From Ignavibacteriales bacterium (GTDB taxonomy: Bacteria; Bacteroidota; Ignavibacteria; T3Sed10-11), in NCBI GenBank assembly GCA_003562775.1, contig PWTU01000097.1:1-34103 (forward strand): a DNA stretch of 34,103 bases, written 5' to 3'. Of the stretch, positions 14,333 to 23,777 are shown piece by piece. Within the stretch, counting starts at the first letter, position 1. Every line of letters starts with the position of its first letter. A program made the position numbers and the translations under genes. Under the pieces are notes generated by a model that saw nothing but the letters and a program-made list of their open reading frames with translations, was not told the origin of the DNA and searched no databases.

Positions 14333-15649
14333 ATGCAGTTTCCTTTATTTAAAGATCAAACAACTCACGATACAAATTATCATCAAGAGGATAGAAAAAA
14401 TACCCTTAGAGATATACTTTCATCCGATTTAGATTTTGTTGATAATATTAATGTAAATAGCAGGCATTATTGGCATTCTTTTCCAGCAAAGTTCCCGCCG
14501 CAATTACCGGCGCTTTTCATCAAATACTTAACAAATAACGATGCAGTTATACTTGATCCTATGATGGGGTCGGGTACCACATTGATAGAAGCCGGTATTC
14601 TTGGTAGAAAAAGTTTTGGAATTGATATCGATCCCCTGGCAATTCTAAATGCAAACGCCAAGATAAAAAATATAGATAAGCGGAAAGTCGAAGCATATCT
14701 AAACTCTATTGTAATAAACTCAATCAAAAGATGTAATGATGAACCCCCTATTCTGGAAAATCATCTAACCGAACGATTTGATTCCCCTACGTTGGAGTTT
14801 ATTGATTATTGGTTTTCAAAAAGAATTCAATTGGAGCTAATGTCATTACTACTCGAGATAGAAAAGATAATTGATGATGACATCCGGAATATTTTATATT
14901 CTGTTTTTTCCAGTATCATTATTACAAAATCTGGTGGTGTTTCTTTAGCAATGGATCTAGCGCATACGAGGCCTCATCGAGTAAATGATAAAAAAGTAAA
15001 ATCTGCAATTACCGAGTTTTCCTTGAGAACCAGAAAAATTGTATCAACAAACAACAACGAATTAAAAAAATGCGCTATAATAATTGAAGGAGATGCAAAA
15101 AATATTCCATTTAGGAATGAAATTGCGGATTTAATAATAACATCACCGCCTTACGCCAATAATGCTATTGATTATATGAGAGCACACAAATTTTCCCTTG
15201 TGTGGTTAGGATATAAAATAACAGATTTGAAAGAAATACGCAAAAAATATATAGGAGCGGAGTCCAGAATAGATATAAATTTTGAAGAGTATCCGGAAAT
15301 AATTAGAGAAAAGATTACTCTTATAGATAAGGTAAATAATAAAAAGAGTTATGCATTTCAACGATATTGTTATGAATTGTTACACGCAATAAAGGAAATG
15401 CATAGGGTATTGAAAAGAGATTCACCTTGTATATTGGTCGTTGCGTCGTCGAAAATTTGCGGGATCGATGTTGAGACGCATACCTGCTTGACAGAAATAG
15501 GTAGAATGATTGGATTTGAAATTGTGGGCATAGGAAAGAGGATAATTAATAGAAACAGAAGAATGATGCCGTATAGTAAGGAAAAATCAAAGTCAAAAAT
15601 AGAAGACAGAATGCATCAAGAATATGTCATCGGATTCTGGAAAGATTAA
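14333..15649 (+). CDS. Type II DNA amino-methyltransferase (probably N4-cytosine), modification partner
   Basis: 438 aa from ATG 14333; a GTG at 14306 would add nine residues but overlaps a perfect palindrome. Motif I is DPMMGSGT (75-82), followed by GIDIDPLA, for S-adenosylmethionine binding. The catalytic motif IV is TSPPY (270-274). SPPY, rather than DPPY, usually marks N4-cytosine methylation of DNA. The order motif I, long middle region, motif IV, with the likely target-recognition region between, differs from the usual beta-class order. The HSFPAKFPPQLP segment upstream of motif I recurs in related methyltransferases. The stop is two bases from the start of the endonuclease gene. Its job should be protecting the host sites from that enzyme. 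The region looks more AT-rich than its flanks, in line with lateral acquisition. Confidence 0.88.
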   Translation: MQFPLFKDQTTHDTNYHQEDRKNTLRDILSSDLDFVDNINVNSRHYWHSFPAKFPPQLPALFIKYLTNNDAVILDPMMGSGTTLIEAGILGRKSFGIDIDPLAILNANAKIKNIDKRKVEAYLNSIVINSIKRCNDEPPILENHLTERFDSPTLEFIDYWFSKRIQLELMSLLLEIEKIIDDDIRNILYSVFSSIIITKSGGVSLAMDLAHTRPHRVNDKKVKSAITEFSLRTRKIVSTNNNELKKCAIIIEGDAKNIPFRNEIADLIITSPPYANNAIDYMRAHKFSLVWLGYKITDLKEIRKKYIGAESRIDINFEEYPEIIREKITLIDKVNNKKSYAFQRYCYELLHAIKEMHRVLKRDSPCILVVASSKICGIDVETHTCLTEIGRMIGFEIVGIGKRIINRNRRMMPYSKEKSKSKIEDRMHQEYVIGFWKD

Positions 15650-15651
15650 CA

Positions 15652-16488
15652 ATGTTACTTGAAAAACTTCGGTTAGAGTATCATAAGAGCATCTTTAAAA
15701 ACGCATTAACCACTGATAAGGATGGAATTCCCAATAATGCGGATAGGCACAGTAAAATAAGTGTAAAACTCGCGAAACAAATCGTATCAAAAATTTCTTT
15801 AAAAACAAGGAATGTAAAAACAGCCGGTCAGACATACGGTAAATCGTTTGAAACGATTACAACGTCTTTTATTGAGAATTCATTTACACATTTAAACCAC
15901 CTTCGTCCGGGTAGATATGATTTTTTTGTTGGTAAATCGATAGATGAATTTGAACAATATGAACATTTATCGTTGTTAACAAAAGCGCTTGATACTAATC
16001 GGGAATTACGTGCAACCTTGGGAGACTATATAATTAATCCCGATATTGTTATCGGTCGGAAACCTATAACCGACAATGAAATAAATAGGAAAAGGGTAAT
16101 CATCAAAGGGAATTTATTGGCAAGGTATACTCCCTTGAGAGTTAAAAATTCTAAATTACCGATTTTACACGCGAGCATTTCTTGTAAATGGACAATCCGA
16201 AGTGATCGTTCTCAAAATGCTAGAACCGAAGGTTTAAATTTAATCAGAAATCGAAAAGGACATACTCCGCATATCGCTATTATTACAGCGGAACCATATC
16301 CTCAAAGAATATCCTCTTTGGCTTTAGGCACCGGTGATATCGACTGTGTCTATCATTTTGCGCTAAAAGAATTGATTGATGCTGTTAAAGAATTAAATAA
16401 TGAATCGGTGTCCGATACACTGGATACATTGGTAATTGGCAAACGGTTAAGGGACATTAGCGATTTGCCATTTGATCTTGTGACATAA
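15652..16488 (+). CDS. NgoMIV-family type II restriction endonuclease
   Basis: 278 aa. It is strongly similar, from memory, to R.NgoMIV (286 aa, tetrameric type IIF, G/CCGGC) over nearly the whole length. The active-site residues align: Glu67 in GKSFETI (NgoMIV E70), Asp131 in NPDIVI (D140), and Lys179 with Glu193 in a K-x13-E arrangement (K187/E201). The base-contacting motif RSDR is retained at 183-186. The C-terminal GKRLRDISDLPFDL is also conserved. The predicted target therefore contains central CCGG, most likely GCCGGC. The N-terminal third is more divergent. It is tightly coupled to the methyltransferase gene. It appears intact and likely active, so the chromosome must be protected; at least eight GCCGGC sites occur in this window. 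Confidence 0.93.
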   Translation: MLLEKLRLEYHKSIFKNALTTDKDGIPNNADRHSKISVKLAKQIVSKISLKTRNVKTAGQTYGKSFETITTSFIENSFTHLNHLRPGRYDFFVGKSIDEFEQYEHLSLLTKALDTNRELRATLGDYIINPDIVIGRKPITDNEINRKRVIIKGNLLARYTPLRVKNSKLPILHASISCKWTIRSDRSQNARTEGLNLIRNRKGHTPHIAIITAEPYPQRISSLALGTGDIDCVYHFALKELIDAVKELNNESVSDTLDTLVIGKRLRDISDLPFDLVT

Positions 16489-16635
16489 TACAGAATATAA
16501 TATCGACGCTCGGGTATAGAGATAAATTTCGACTTTTAAATTTTGTGTAATCAACAGCCTCCCGATGCTTTGTGAAACAGCACTTTGTAGTATGAATACA
16601 TATATGCAACCTGCTCACAAATCAGGAGGTCTACC

Positions 16636-18174
16636 ATGTTATCACGAACGATTACGTGTGCCACATACGGCATTGATGCCAATCTTGTAGAAGTCGAAAC
16701 GAGCGTCGAATCCGGTCAATTTGCATTTAATATAGTCGGTCTTCCGGACAGCGCTGTCAGAGAAAGCAAAGAGCGCGTTATTGCGGCGGTGAAAAACTCC
16801 GGCTACGCTTTTCCGTTCCGCCATCTTACCATTAACCTTGCACCCGCCGATCTGAGAAAAGAAGGATCCTCATACGATCTTCCCATTGCAATCGGCATCC
16901 TATCCGCAAGCGGACAACTGGAATCTGATATTCTCGATACCTACGTTGTTATAGGTGAATTAATGCTCGACGGCACCGTACGTCACGTGCACGGTGTATT
17001 ACCCATTGCAGCCGAAGTTAAAAGGAAAGGTTTCCAGGGGATTATTCTGCCCAGGGAAAATGCAAAAGAAGCAGCAATGGTAGAGGGAATTCGGGTTTAT
17101 CCCGTTGCGACACTCAATGAGGCATTTGATATACTCGGTGGAGAATACCAGATGCTGGAACCTTTTACCGTGGATCTTGACGAAGTATTCAAAGTTGAAC
17201 AGAATTATCCAATGGATTTCAGGGATGTAAAAGGCCAGGAAAACGTAAAGCGGGCGCTCGAGGTAGCTGCTGCGGGAGGTCATAATATAATTATGATAGG
17301 ACCGCCGGGTTCCGGTAAAACTATGCTCGCAAAACGAATCCCCACCATTTTACCGCCGCTCACATTTGACGAAGGAATAGAAACGACGAAGATACATTCC
17401 GTAGCCGGTTATTTACCTCCCGATACCGCACTTGTTGCGACAAGACCGTTTCGATCGCCGCACCATACTATTTCAGATGCCGCATTGGTCGGCGGAGGGA
17501 CCTATCCGCGTCCGGGGGAGGTATCGATTGCACATAATGGTGTCCTGTTTTTAGATGAACTGCCAGAGTTTAAGAAAAACGTACTTGAAGTAATGCGGCA
17601 ACCGCTCGAAGACGGCAAGGTTACTATAAGCAGATCGAAATTGACCATTGACTATCCTGCAAATTTTATGCTTGCCGCTGCGATGAACCCGTGTCCCTGC
17701 GGTTATTACACCGATCCAAATAACGAATGCACATGTACAAACATAGTAATTCAGCGGTACATGGCAAGAATATCCGGACCGTTGCTCGATCGCATCGATA
17801 TCCACATTGAAGTTCCCGCGGTAAAATATAAAGAACTGGCAAGTAAAGAACTGGGTGAATCATCTTCATCAATTCGTGATCGTGTCGTTTGTGCACGACA
17901 GGTGCAAACCGAGCGTTTCAAGGAGAGAAAGGGAATATATTGCAATGCAGATATGGGTTCGAAGGAAATACGTACATTCTGTACTATTGACAATGCAGGG
18001 GAAGAGTTGTTGAAAATGGCAATAACCAAGCTCGGTCTGTCGGCCCGTGCGTATGACCGTATCCTGAAAGTCGCGCGTACCATTGCCGACCTTGCTGCCT
18101 CGCAAACCATCCGCCCCGAACACATCAGCGAAGCCATTCAATACCGGAGTTTGGACAGGAATTTGTGGATGTAA
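16636..18174 (+). CDS. YifB/ComM-family Mg-chelatase-like AAA+ ATPase
   Basis: 512 aa, the full family length. The N-terminal ChlI-like domain (about 1-165, [19 protein letters not shown]) is followed by an AAA+ core with Walker A GPPGSGKT (222-229), the [13 protein letters not shown] segment, Walker B VLFLDE and a Cys-rich stretch ([17 protein letters not shown]). The C-terminal domain follows, with [20 protein letters not shown]. Family members such as ComM form hexameric helicases that promote branch migration during natural transformation; in other bacteria the role is less certain. A perfect AGGAGGT 5 bases before the ATG is the strongest ribosome binding site in the window. It lies between the restriction-modification pair and the hydrogenase genes. 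Confidence 0.94.
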   Translation: MLSRTITCATYGIDANLVEVETSVESGQFAFNIVGLPDSAVRESKERVIAAVKNSGYAFPFRHLTINLAPADLRKEGSSYDLPIAIGILSASGQLESDILDTYVVIGELMLDGTVRHVHGVLPIAAEVKRKGFQGIILPRENAKEAAMVEGIRVYPVATLNEAFDILGGEYQMLEPFTVDLDEVFKVEQNYPMDFRDVKGQENVKRALEVAAAGGHNIIMIGPPGSGKTMLAKRIPTILPPLTFDEGIETTKIHSVAGYLPPDTALVATRPFRSPHHTISDAALVGGGTYPRPGEVSIAHNGVLFLDELPEFKKNVLEVMRQPLEDGKVTISRSKLTIDYPANFMLAAAMNPCPCGYYTDPNNECTCTNIVIQRYMARISGPLLDRIDIHIEVPAVKYKELASKELGESSSSIRDRVVCARQVQTERFKERKGIYCNADMGSKEIRTFCTIDNAGEELLKMAITKLGLSARAYDRILKVARTIADLAASQTIRPEHISEAIQYRSLDRNLWM

Positions 18175-18180
18175 GCAAGG

Positions 18181-18208
18181 TAATCTATTCATTTATGTAG
18201 ATTATTTT
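18181..18208 (+). terminator. Weak AT-rich terminator candidate after the ComM-like gene
   Basis: TAATCTA (18181-18187) and TAGATTA (18198-18204) form a 7-bp stem with a 10-nt loop followed by TTTT, 6 bp past the stop. The low GC content makes it weak. Confidence 0.35.
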
Positions 18209-18244
18209 CACACTTTTCCTTGAAAAATATTCTTGATTCCAGTA

Positions 18245-18402
18245 ATTCCAATATATTCAAATTATCAAAAATGGAAAATTTGAATAAAAGATTGCTTAAA
18301 TTGGGCTGATTTTGCGCATTTTTATTGGAATGAATATTGTATATATATTTACAAAAGACATTTAAGTGCAGTTTATCGAATTCAAGTGGAATATATTGGA
18401 AT
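18245..18402 (+). promoter_or_regulatory. hox promoter region with three ATTGGAAT copies and an inverted repeat
   Basis: A candidate promoter has TTGCGC (18312-18317), a 17-bp spacer and TATTGT (18335-18340). ATTGGAAT occurs within the spacer (18324-18331), just before the hoxE ATG (18395-18402), and inverted upstream (18245-18252). The outer copies extend to a 14-bp inverted match (18245-18258 with 18389-18402). A separate 10-bp perfect inverted repeat (TATTCAAATT 18254-18263, AATTTGAATA 18277-18286) lies just upstream of the -35. The layout suggests binding of a dedicated regulator. Confidence 0.4.
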
Positions 18403-18407
18403 ACAAT

Positions 18408-18914
18408 ATGGAGCAAACACATAAAAAGAATGCTGCAGGAGTAAAAGATAAGCGGCGGAAACTTGTCGATGCCACGATGCGCCGGCACGGTCATTCATCG
18501 TACGCGCTCATCGAAACGTTGCATAGTGTACAGGAAGTATACGGCTATCTCGACGATGAGAATCTGCGGTATGTAGCTCAAGCATTGCGGGTACCGCTTA
18601 GTAAAGTATATGGCGTTGCCACTTTTTATCATTTTTTCACCCTAAAACCACAGGGTGAACATACTTGTGTCGTGTGTACCGGTACTGCATGCTATATTAA
18701 AGGTGTACCTGCCATTATGTCTGCAATAAAGAAAAATTATTCGGTCGATCCGGGTGAAACTACATCGGACGGTCAGGTGTCCGTCCTGACGGCTCGGTGT
18801 ATAGGTTCCTGCGGACTTGCCCCTGCAGTCGTTTTTGACGGTGAGATAGCCGGAAAGCTGACGCCGGATGATGTTGTCGAAAGAATTGGGAGATTAATAC
18901 AAAATGACGCCTGA
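18408..18914 (+). CDS. hoxE: NAD-linked [NiFe] hydrogenase subunit HoxE (NuoE-like)
   Basis: 168 aa from ATG 18408; an upstream in-frame ATG at 18366 would add 14 unlikely residues. Thioredoxin-like [2Fe-2S] protein: Cys90-x4-Cys95 (CTGTAC) and Cys131-x3-Cys135 (CIGSC) are the cluster ligands. The helical N-terminal part contains the family segment VQEVYGYL, then VPLSKVYGVATFYHFF. It is homologous to complex I NuoE. It is assigned to Hox because hoxF, hoxU, hoxY and hoxH follow in overlapping order. It is thought to pass electrons between the diaphorase and an additional donor or acceptor such as ferredoxin in HoxEFUYH enzymes. First gene of the hydrogenase cluster; it overlaps hoxF by 11 bp. 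Confidence 0.92.
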   Translation: MEQTHKKNAAGVKDKRRKLVDATMRRHGHSSYALIETLHSVQEVYGYLDDENLRYVAQALRVPLSKVYGVATFYHFFTLKPQGEHTCVVCTGTACYIKGVPAIMSAIKKNYSVDPGETTSDGQVSVLTARCIGSCGLAPAVVFDGEIAGKLTPDDVVERIGRLIQNDA

Positions 18915-20553
18915 AGAATTTTATAAACTTGGTGAAACACACCGGGATAAACGAGATCAATATAAAAATAATATTAACGTGTGTGTTGCTGCTGCCTGCA
19001 TTTCCTTACAGAGCGATAAAGTGAAAGAAGCGCTCGAACAGGAAGTGGTCAAGCAGGGAAAAGAGAAAACATGCCGTGTGAGCGGCGCCGGTTGTCTCGG
19101 ATTATGTGCCGCAGGACCGCTCATTTCAATTAATGATCAGGAGGCATTGTATTCGAATATAACAACCGACGATGCCGCTGAGATAGTTAAAAATATCGAT
19201 AAAGAGCCGGTCAAAAAATTTGTGGTATCGCCGGAGACGCCCTTCTTTTCCAGGCAGAAAAAAATTGCACTTGAGCATGCCGGAAAATTGGACCCCGATA
19301 GCATCGAAGATTATCTTGCGCTTGGCGGGTATGAAGCATTATATAATTGTTTAACGACAAAAAGTCCGGTTGAAGTAATAGAGGAAATTGTTAAAAGCGG
19401 ATTACGCGGACGAGGCGGCGGCGGCTATCCGGCCGGATTAAAATGGAGCACCGTTGAAAAAGCAGTCGGTGAAAAGAAATTTGTGATATGTAATGGCGAC
19501 GAAGGGGATCCGGGAGCATTTATGGATCGCAGTATGCTTGAAAGCGATCCGCATGGAATAATCGAAGGTATGGCGATTGCAGGATATGCCGTCGGCGCCA
19601 GCCAGGGATACGTCTATATACGGGGAGAATACCCGTTGGCAATTAAGCGGATAAAAGCTACGATTAAACAGGCAGAACGTCAGAATCTATTGGGAAAAAA
19701 TATTTGCGGTACTCCCTTCAGTTTCGATATCGATATAAGACTCGGTGCGGGAGCGTTTGTCTGTGGCGAAGAAACCGCTCTCATCGCATCGATAGAAGGA
19801 CAGCGAGGTACACCCCGTCCACGCCCTCCGTATCCGGCGGAGTATGGACTCTGGGGATATCCGACTCTTATTAACAACGTAGAGACATTTGCGAATGTAG
19901 CTCCGATCATTCGAAACGGTGCTGAATCATTCGTAGAGATCGGTACCGAAAAAAGTAAAGGAACAAAGGTATTTGCACTCGCCGGCAGCATTAATAACAC
20001 AGGGTTAATAGAGGTGCCGATGGGTATCTCCCTGAAGGAAATAGTGTACGAAATAGGCGGCGGTATAATCGACGGGAAAAAATTTAAAGCCGTGCAAACC
20101 GGAGGTCCCTCAGGAGGATGTATACCGGAGGAGTATCTTGATATGCCCGTCGATTACGAATCTCTTTCCAAGGTCGGTTCGATGATGGGATCGGGCGGTA
20201 TGATTGTGATGGATGAATCTTCCTGCATGGTCGATGTCGCGAAGTATTTTATGGAGTTTTGTAAAACCGAATCCTGTGGAAAGTGTGTACCATGCCGGGT
20301 TGGTACTGCGCAAATGTATAATCTGCTCTCACGAATATCCGAGGGACGTGCTTCGATGCATGAGTTGCAATTACTTGAGGAATTGTGTGATGTAGTGAAA
20401 CACACAAGTCTATGCGGCTTGGGGCAAACGGCAGCGAATCCGGTGTTTAGTACCATCCGCTTCTTCAGAGACGAGTATATTGCACACATAAAGGATAAAA
20501 CCTGCCCCGCAGGGACGTGTATAATGGTTAATGATAAGGAAGCTATTCTATGA
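18904..20553 (+). CDS. hoxF: NAD-linked [NiFe] hydrogenase diaphorase subunit HoxF (NuoF-like)
   Basis: 549 aa. An N-terminal [2Fe-2S] thioredoxin-like domain has Cys27-x4-Cys32 and Cys64-x3-Cys68. The NuoF core follows with the FMN/NAD-binding glycine stretch [27 protein letters not shown] and [19 protein letters not shown], and the [4Fe-4S] site [13 protein letters not shown] with a distal Cys (SLCGLG). It oxidises NADH or reduces NAD+ and exchanges electrons with HoxU. The extra N-terminal ferredoxin-like domain and overall length fit HoxF and also the NuoF-like subunits of electron-bifurcating hydrogenases. Here the downstream HoxYH [NiFe] pair decides for group 3d. Its stop overlaps the hoxU start (ATGA). 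Confidence 0.94.
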   Translation: MTPEEFYKLGETHRDKRDQYKNNINVCVAAACISLQSDKVKEALEQEVVKQGKEKTCRVSGAGCLGLCAAGPLISINDQEALYSNITTDDAAEIVKNIDKEPVKKFVVSPETPFFSRQKKIALEHAGKLDPDSIEDYLALGGYEALYNCLTTKSPVEVIEEIVKSGLRGRGGGGYPAGLKWSTVEKAVGEKKFVICNGDEGDPGAFMDRSMLESDPHGIIEGMAIAGYAVGASQGYVYIRGEYPLAIKRIKATIKQAERQNLLGKNICGTPFSFDIDIRLGAGAFVCGEETALIASIEGQRGTPRPRPPYPAEYGLWGYPTLINNVETFANVAPIIRNGAESFVEIGTEKSKGTKVFALAGSINNTGLIEVPMGISLKEIVYEIGGGIIDGKKFKAVQTGGPSGGCIPEEYLDMPVDYESLSKVGSMMGSGGMIVMDESSCMVDVAKYFMEFCKTESCGKCVPCRVGTAQMYNLLSRISEGRASMHELQLLEELCDVVKHTSLCGLGQTAANPVFSTIRFFRDEYIAHIKDKTCPAGTCIMVNDKEAIL

Positions 20554-21269
20554 GTGCATCAGTTAAAATAAAAACATTTAAAATTGACGGCAGAGACGTC
20601 GGTGCACGGGAAGATCAAACAATACTTGAAGTTGCACGTGAAAACGGAATTAAAATCCCGACTCTTTGTAATCTTGACGGTCTCTCTGCCTATGGCGGCT
20701 GCCGTCTGTGTCTTGTCGAGGTTAAGGGGATACCGAAACTGCTTCCGGCATGTGTAACAGAAGTTGAGGAGCGGATGGAGGTTACCACCAACTCGGATCG
20801 ATTGCAGAAATACAGAAAAAATATACTCGAGTTGTATTTTGCGGAAAGAAACCACGTGTGCGCCGTGTGTGTCTCCAACGGTAATTGTGAGCTGCAAACA
20901 ATGGCGCAGGAGAATGGTATGACGCACGTGCATTTCCCATATCAATATCCCAATACAGATGTCGATGCGTCGCACGAACGGTTTGTGTTGGACCAGAATC
21001 GGTGTATTGTGTGTACTCGCTGTGTGAGGGTATGTGACGAAATTGAAGGCGCACATACGCTCGATGTGAAAGGCCGCGGCATCGACGCCCGAATTATTAC
21101 GGATCTCGATCAAAAATGGGGTGAATCCGAAACTTGTACGCTCTGCGGTAAATGTGTTCACGTATGCCCGACAGGAGCGTTGTTTGAAAAAGGAAAATCG
21201 GTGGGAGAAATGTTTAAAAGAAGACAGTTTTTACCCTACCTTACGCTAATGCGGGAGGGTAAACGATGA
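20550..21269 (+). CDS. hoxU: NAD-linked [NiFe] hydrogenase subunit HoxU (NuoG N-terminal-like)
   Basis: 239 aa, the normal HoxU size, equal to the FeS part of NuoG without the molybdopterin-like domain. Ligands in order are: [2Fe-2S] [15 protein letters not shown] plus a later Cys (LPACVTE); the His-Cys site in [16 protein letters not shown]; and [4Fe-4S] sets [11 protein letters not shown] and [11 protein letters not shown]. It wires the HoxF flavin to the HoxY small subunit. It shares its N-terminal design with NuoG at 10934, so the window holds two paralogous FeS carriers. Four-base overlaps at both ends (with hoxF and hoxY) show tight translational coupling. Confidence 0.94.
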   Translation: MSASVKIKTFKIDGRDVGAREDQTILEVARENGIKIPTLCNLDGLSAYGGCRLCLVEVKGIPKLLPACVTEVEERMEVTTNSDRLQKYRKNILELYFAERNHVCAVCVSNGNCELQTMAQENGMTHVHFPYQYPNTDVDASHERFVLDQNRCIVCTRCVRVCDEIEGAHTLDVKGRGIDARIITDLDQKWGESETCTLCGKCVHVCPTGALFEKGKSVGEMFKRRQFLPYLTLMREGKR

Positions 21270-21796
21270 ACAAGTTAAGTTTAGCTACAATATGGCTCGA
21301 TGGATGTTCCGGATGCCATATGTCGTTTTTGGATATCGATGATAGGATACTACAGATTATTGAAAAATATGATATTCTGTACAGTCCGCTTGTTGACGTC
21401 AAAGAATTCCCCGACGAGGTGGATGTGACGCTCGTTGAAGGTGCAATCAGTACCGATGAAGATGTTGAGAAAATTGAATTGATACGTAAAAGAACAAAAA
21501 CATTGATTGCGTTTGGCGATTGCGCCGTAACGGCGAATATTCCGGCAATGCGTAACAGATTTAAGCTCGAAGAAGTTTTAAACAGAGGGTATATTGAAAC
21601 AGCAAGGAAAAATAAGATAATACCCGATCAGCATTTACCGAAATTGCTCGATCAAGCGTATCCGGTTTATCATTTTGTCGATGTTGATCTATTTTTACAG
21701 GGTTGTCCCCCTTCGGCTGATTTAATTTTTTATGTGCTCATGGAATTGGCAGAAGGGAGAACACCGGAGTTATCAGAACGAGCACGATTTGGATAG
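21266..21796 (+). CDS. hoxY: NAD-linked [NiFe] hydrogenase small subunit HoxY
   Basis: 176 aa, the short small-subunit type of group 3d. It binds the proximal [4Fe-4S] cluster next to the NiFe site: Cys14 and Cys17 in [14 protein letters not shown], the Cys in AFGDCAV, and the Cys in [20 protein letters not shown] is the conserved segment between them. There is no twin-arginine signal and no C-terminal medial or distal clusters, so the enzyme is cytoplasmic. It starts inside the end of hoxU. Its stop overlaps the AGGAG that serves hoxH. Confidence 0.94.
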   Translation: MNKLSLATIWLDGCSGCHMSFLDIDDRILQIIEKYDILYSPLVDVKEFPDEVDVTLVEGAISTDEDVEKIELIRKRTKTLIAFGDCAVTANIPAMRNRFKLEEVLNRGYIETARKNKIIPDQHLPKLLDQAYPVYHFVDVDLFLQGCPPSADLIFYVLMELAEGRTPELSERARFG

Positions 21797-21808
21797 GAGA
21801 ATACGTGT

Positions 21809-23263
21809 ATGGCGAAGACCATAACCATTGACCCGTTAACACGCATAGAAGGTCATGGAAAAATTTCGATTCATTTAAATAGTAACGGTGCGGTAGAAAA
21901 TGCTTTCTTTCACGTAACACAGTTTCGTGGATTTGAAAAATTATGTGAGGGTAGACCGTTTCGCGAGATGCCGTCGCTAATGGCGCGGATATGCGGCATA
22001 TGCCCTGTCGCTCACCTTATTGCCGGCTCGAAAGCGTGCGATCAGATACTTGCTGTACAAATACCGCAAACCGCCGTTGCGTTACGACGTATTATTAATC
22101 TTGGCCAGATCATTCAATCACATGCATTAAGTTTTTTCTATCTCTCGGCGCCTGATCTGGTATTGGGTATGGATGCCGGCCCCGATGAACGAAATATTTT
22201 CGGTGTTCTGAAAGAGAATCCGCAAATGGCCCGCGATGGAATTCGTTTGCGTCAGTTTGGACAAACAATTATCGAGTTGCTAGCGGGTGAGCGTGTTCAT
22301 CCGTCGTGGATAATTGCCGGTGGTATGAGTGAGCCATGTACCCAGGAAAAACGGGATAAAATCCTGACGTCAATCCCCGAAATGCAGAAGATTATTCAAA
22401 GAAATCTCGATTGGTTTAAGAGTTCTCTCATACAGGTCGGACAATCTTCGTTACGGGTCAGCAAGTTCCGTGATGAAATTCGAACGTTTGCGAATATTCA
22501 GTCTCTATTCCTTGGACTTGTCAACGATGCCGGTGAACTTGATTTTTATGACGGGAAAATTCGAGTCGTCGATGCTTCGGGAAAAATTGTCGCCGATAAA
22601 CTTGAGCCGTCGAATTATTCCGAATATATTGATGAAAAAGTAGAACGGTGGTCGTATTTAAAATTCCCGTATTATAAACCCAGGGGTTATCCCGATGGGA
22701 TGTACCGTGTTGGTCCGCTTGCACGTTTGAACATAATTGATCGGTGCGGTACGCCGCAAGCGGATCTTGAATTAACAGAATTCCGTGGTTTATCTCGCGG
22801 GTCGGTATTAAGTTCTTTTTATTATCATTATGCCCGTTTAATAGAGATTTTATTTGCTATTGAAAAGATTGATCAGTTGTTGAGCGATCCTCACATACTG
22901 GACACGCATGTTAAAGCCATTGCAGGGCCCAATAACAAAGAGGGCATCGGCGTTGCCGAAGCTCCGCGTGGTACTCTATTCCATCATTACAAGGTGAATG
23001 GTGATGGTGTTATGCAGTGGGCAAATCTCATCATTGCAACCGGAAATAACAATCTTGCAATGAATAAGGGTGTACTACAGGTAGCAAAACAGTTTGTTAA
23101 AGGCGAGAAGATCGAAGAAGGAATGCTTAATAGAGTAGAGGCGGTAATCAGAGCATTCGATCCATGTTTAAGCTGTTCAACGCATGCGATCGGTAAGATG
23201 CCGTTGCAAATAGAACTGGTAAACAATGATGGAGAAATCGTCCATAAAATCCAACGATCCTAA
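21809..23263 (+). CDS. hoxH: NAD-linked [NiFe] hydrogenase large subunit HoxH
   Basis: 484 aa. It carries the NiFe(CN)2CO active site. The L1 motif is RICGICPVAH (Cys62 and Cys65) and the L2 motif is DPCLSCSTH (Cys453, Cys456, His459). L1 continuing LIAGSKACD is characteristic of group 3d HoxH. The 25 residues after His459 form the C-terminal extension expected to be cut by HoxW after nickel insertion. AGGAGA lies 8 bases before the ATG. The stop overlaps the hoxW start (TAATG). Bidirectional H2 oxidation and NAD+ reduction in the cytoplasm is the family activity; direction in vivo is unknown. The hyp maturation genes are not in this window. Confidence 0.96.
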   Translation: MAKTITIDPLTRIEGHGKISIHLNSNGAVENAFFHVTQFRGFEKLCEGRPFREMPSLMARICGICPVAHLIAGSKACDQILAVQIPQTAVALRRIINLGQIIQSHALSFFYLSAPDLVLGMDAGPDERNIFGVLKENPQMARDGIRLRQFGQTIIELLAGERVHPSWIIAGGMSEPCTQEKRDKILTSIPEMQKIIQRNLDWFKSSLIQVGQSSLRVSKFRDEIRTFANIQSLFLGLVNDAGELDFYDGKIRVVDASGKIVADKLEPSNYSEYIDEKVERWSYLKFPYYKPRGYPDGMYRVGPLARLNIIDRCGTPQADLELTEFRGLSRGSVLSSFYYHYARLIEILFAIEKIDQLLSDPHILDTHVKAIAGPNNKEGIGVAEAPRGTLFHHYKVNGDGVMQWANLIIATGNNNLAMNKGVLQVAKQFVKGEKIEEGMLNRVEAVIRAFDPCLSCSTHAIGKMPLQIELVNNDGEIVHKIQRS

Positions 23264-23763
23264 TGTCCTGTACACTTATCATAGGGTATGGTAATCCCTT
23301 GCGCGGTGATGACGCCCTTGGTCATTATGCCGTGCAGAGATTATCCGAACTGGTGGATAACGAAACGGTGAAACTTATTTCATGTCACCAGCTTACGCCG
23401 GAACTTGCCGCTGAAGCTTCCAAATATGACAAAGTAATTTTTATCGATGCGTCGATTGGAGAAAAGGAAGGTGTGCTTACCGTAACGCGGTTGGACCATA
23501 CGCAATTACCGAAACCTGCTATATCCCATCAACTTGAACCTGAATCGGTACTCGCGTATTCCAGTACATTATATGGTAAGACTCCTGATGCGTATTTAGT
23601 GACTATCACAGCCGGTTCATTCGGTTATATGGAAGGTCTTTCCGATGCGGTTCTAAGCAGTCTGCCGGAATTAACCGACGCGGTACTTCGGATCACAGGA
23701 ATAAAACTTGAAGTTTACAAAAATAATCATCAAAAAGTCATAAACATACATCAACAAAAATAA
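23263..23763 (+). CDS. hoxW: Hydrogenase maturation endopeptidase HoxW
   Basis: 166 aa, peptidase family M52. The nickel-sensing motif is near the start, GYGNPLRGDDALG (Asp in GDD), followed by VIFIDASIGEKEG. ISHQLEPESVLAYSSTLYG carries the His and the HoxW-type segment, and TAGSFGYMEGLS follows. The enzyme should remove the HoxH C-terminal tail after NiFe insertion. The one-base overlap with hoxH supports that pairing. A second, distinct M52 protease (28366) ends the group 3b set, as expected because these proteases are substrate-specific. hydB starts 14 bp downstream. Confidence 0.92.
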   Translation: MSCTLIIGYGNPLRGDDALGHYAVQRLSELVDNETVKLISCHQLTPELAAEASKYDKVIFIDASIGEKEGVLTVTRLDHTQLPKPAISHQLEPESVLAYSSTLYGKTPDAYLVTITAGSFGYMEGLSDAVLSSLPELTDAVLRITGIKLEVYKNNHQKVINIHQQK

Positions 23764-23777
23764 AGCCGGGAATTACA

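Noticed and set aside
16610-16626. CCTG/CAGG hairpin covering the ComM-like gene's ribosome binding site
   Set aside because: Only four base pairs around a 9-nt loop, too weak to call a regulatory structure.
20559-21161. A 200-codon open frame on the reverse strand under hoxU
   Set aside because: hoxU on the plus strand has all expected FeS cysteine motifs. The reverse product lacks a recognisable fold or start signal and is a shadow.
18408-21269. Reading hoxEFU as the missing complex I NADH module (nuoE, nuoF, N-terminal nuoG)
   Set aside because: Tight overlap with hoxY and hoxH, the HoxF N-terminal ferredoxin-like domain and the short HoxU size fit a group 3d hydrogenase. Dual use cannot be excluded, but nothing in the window shows it.
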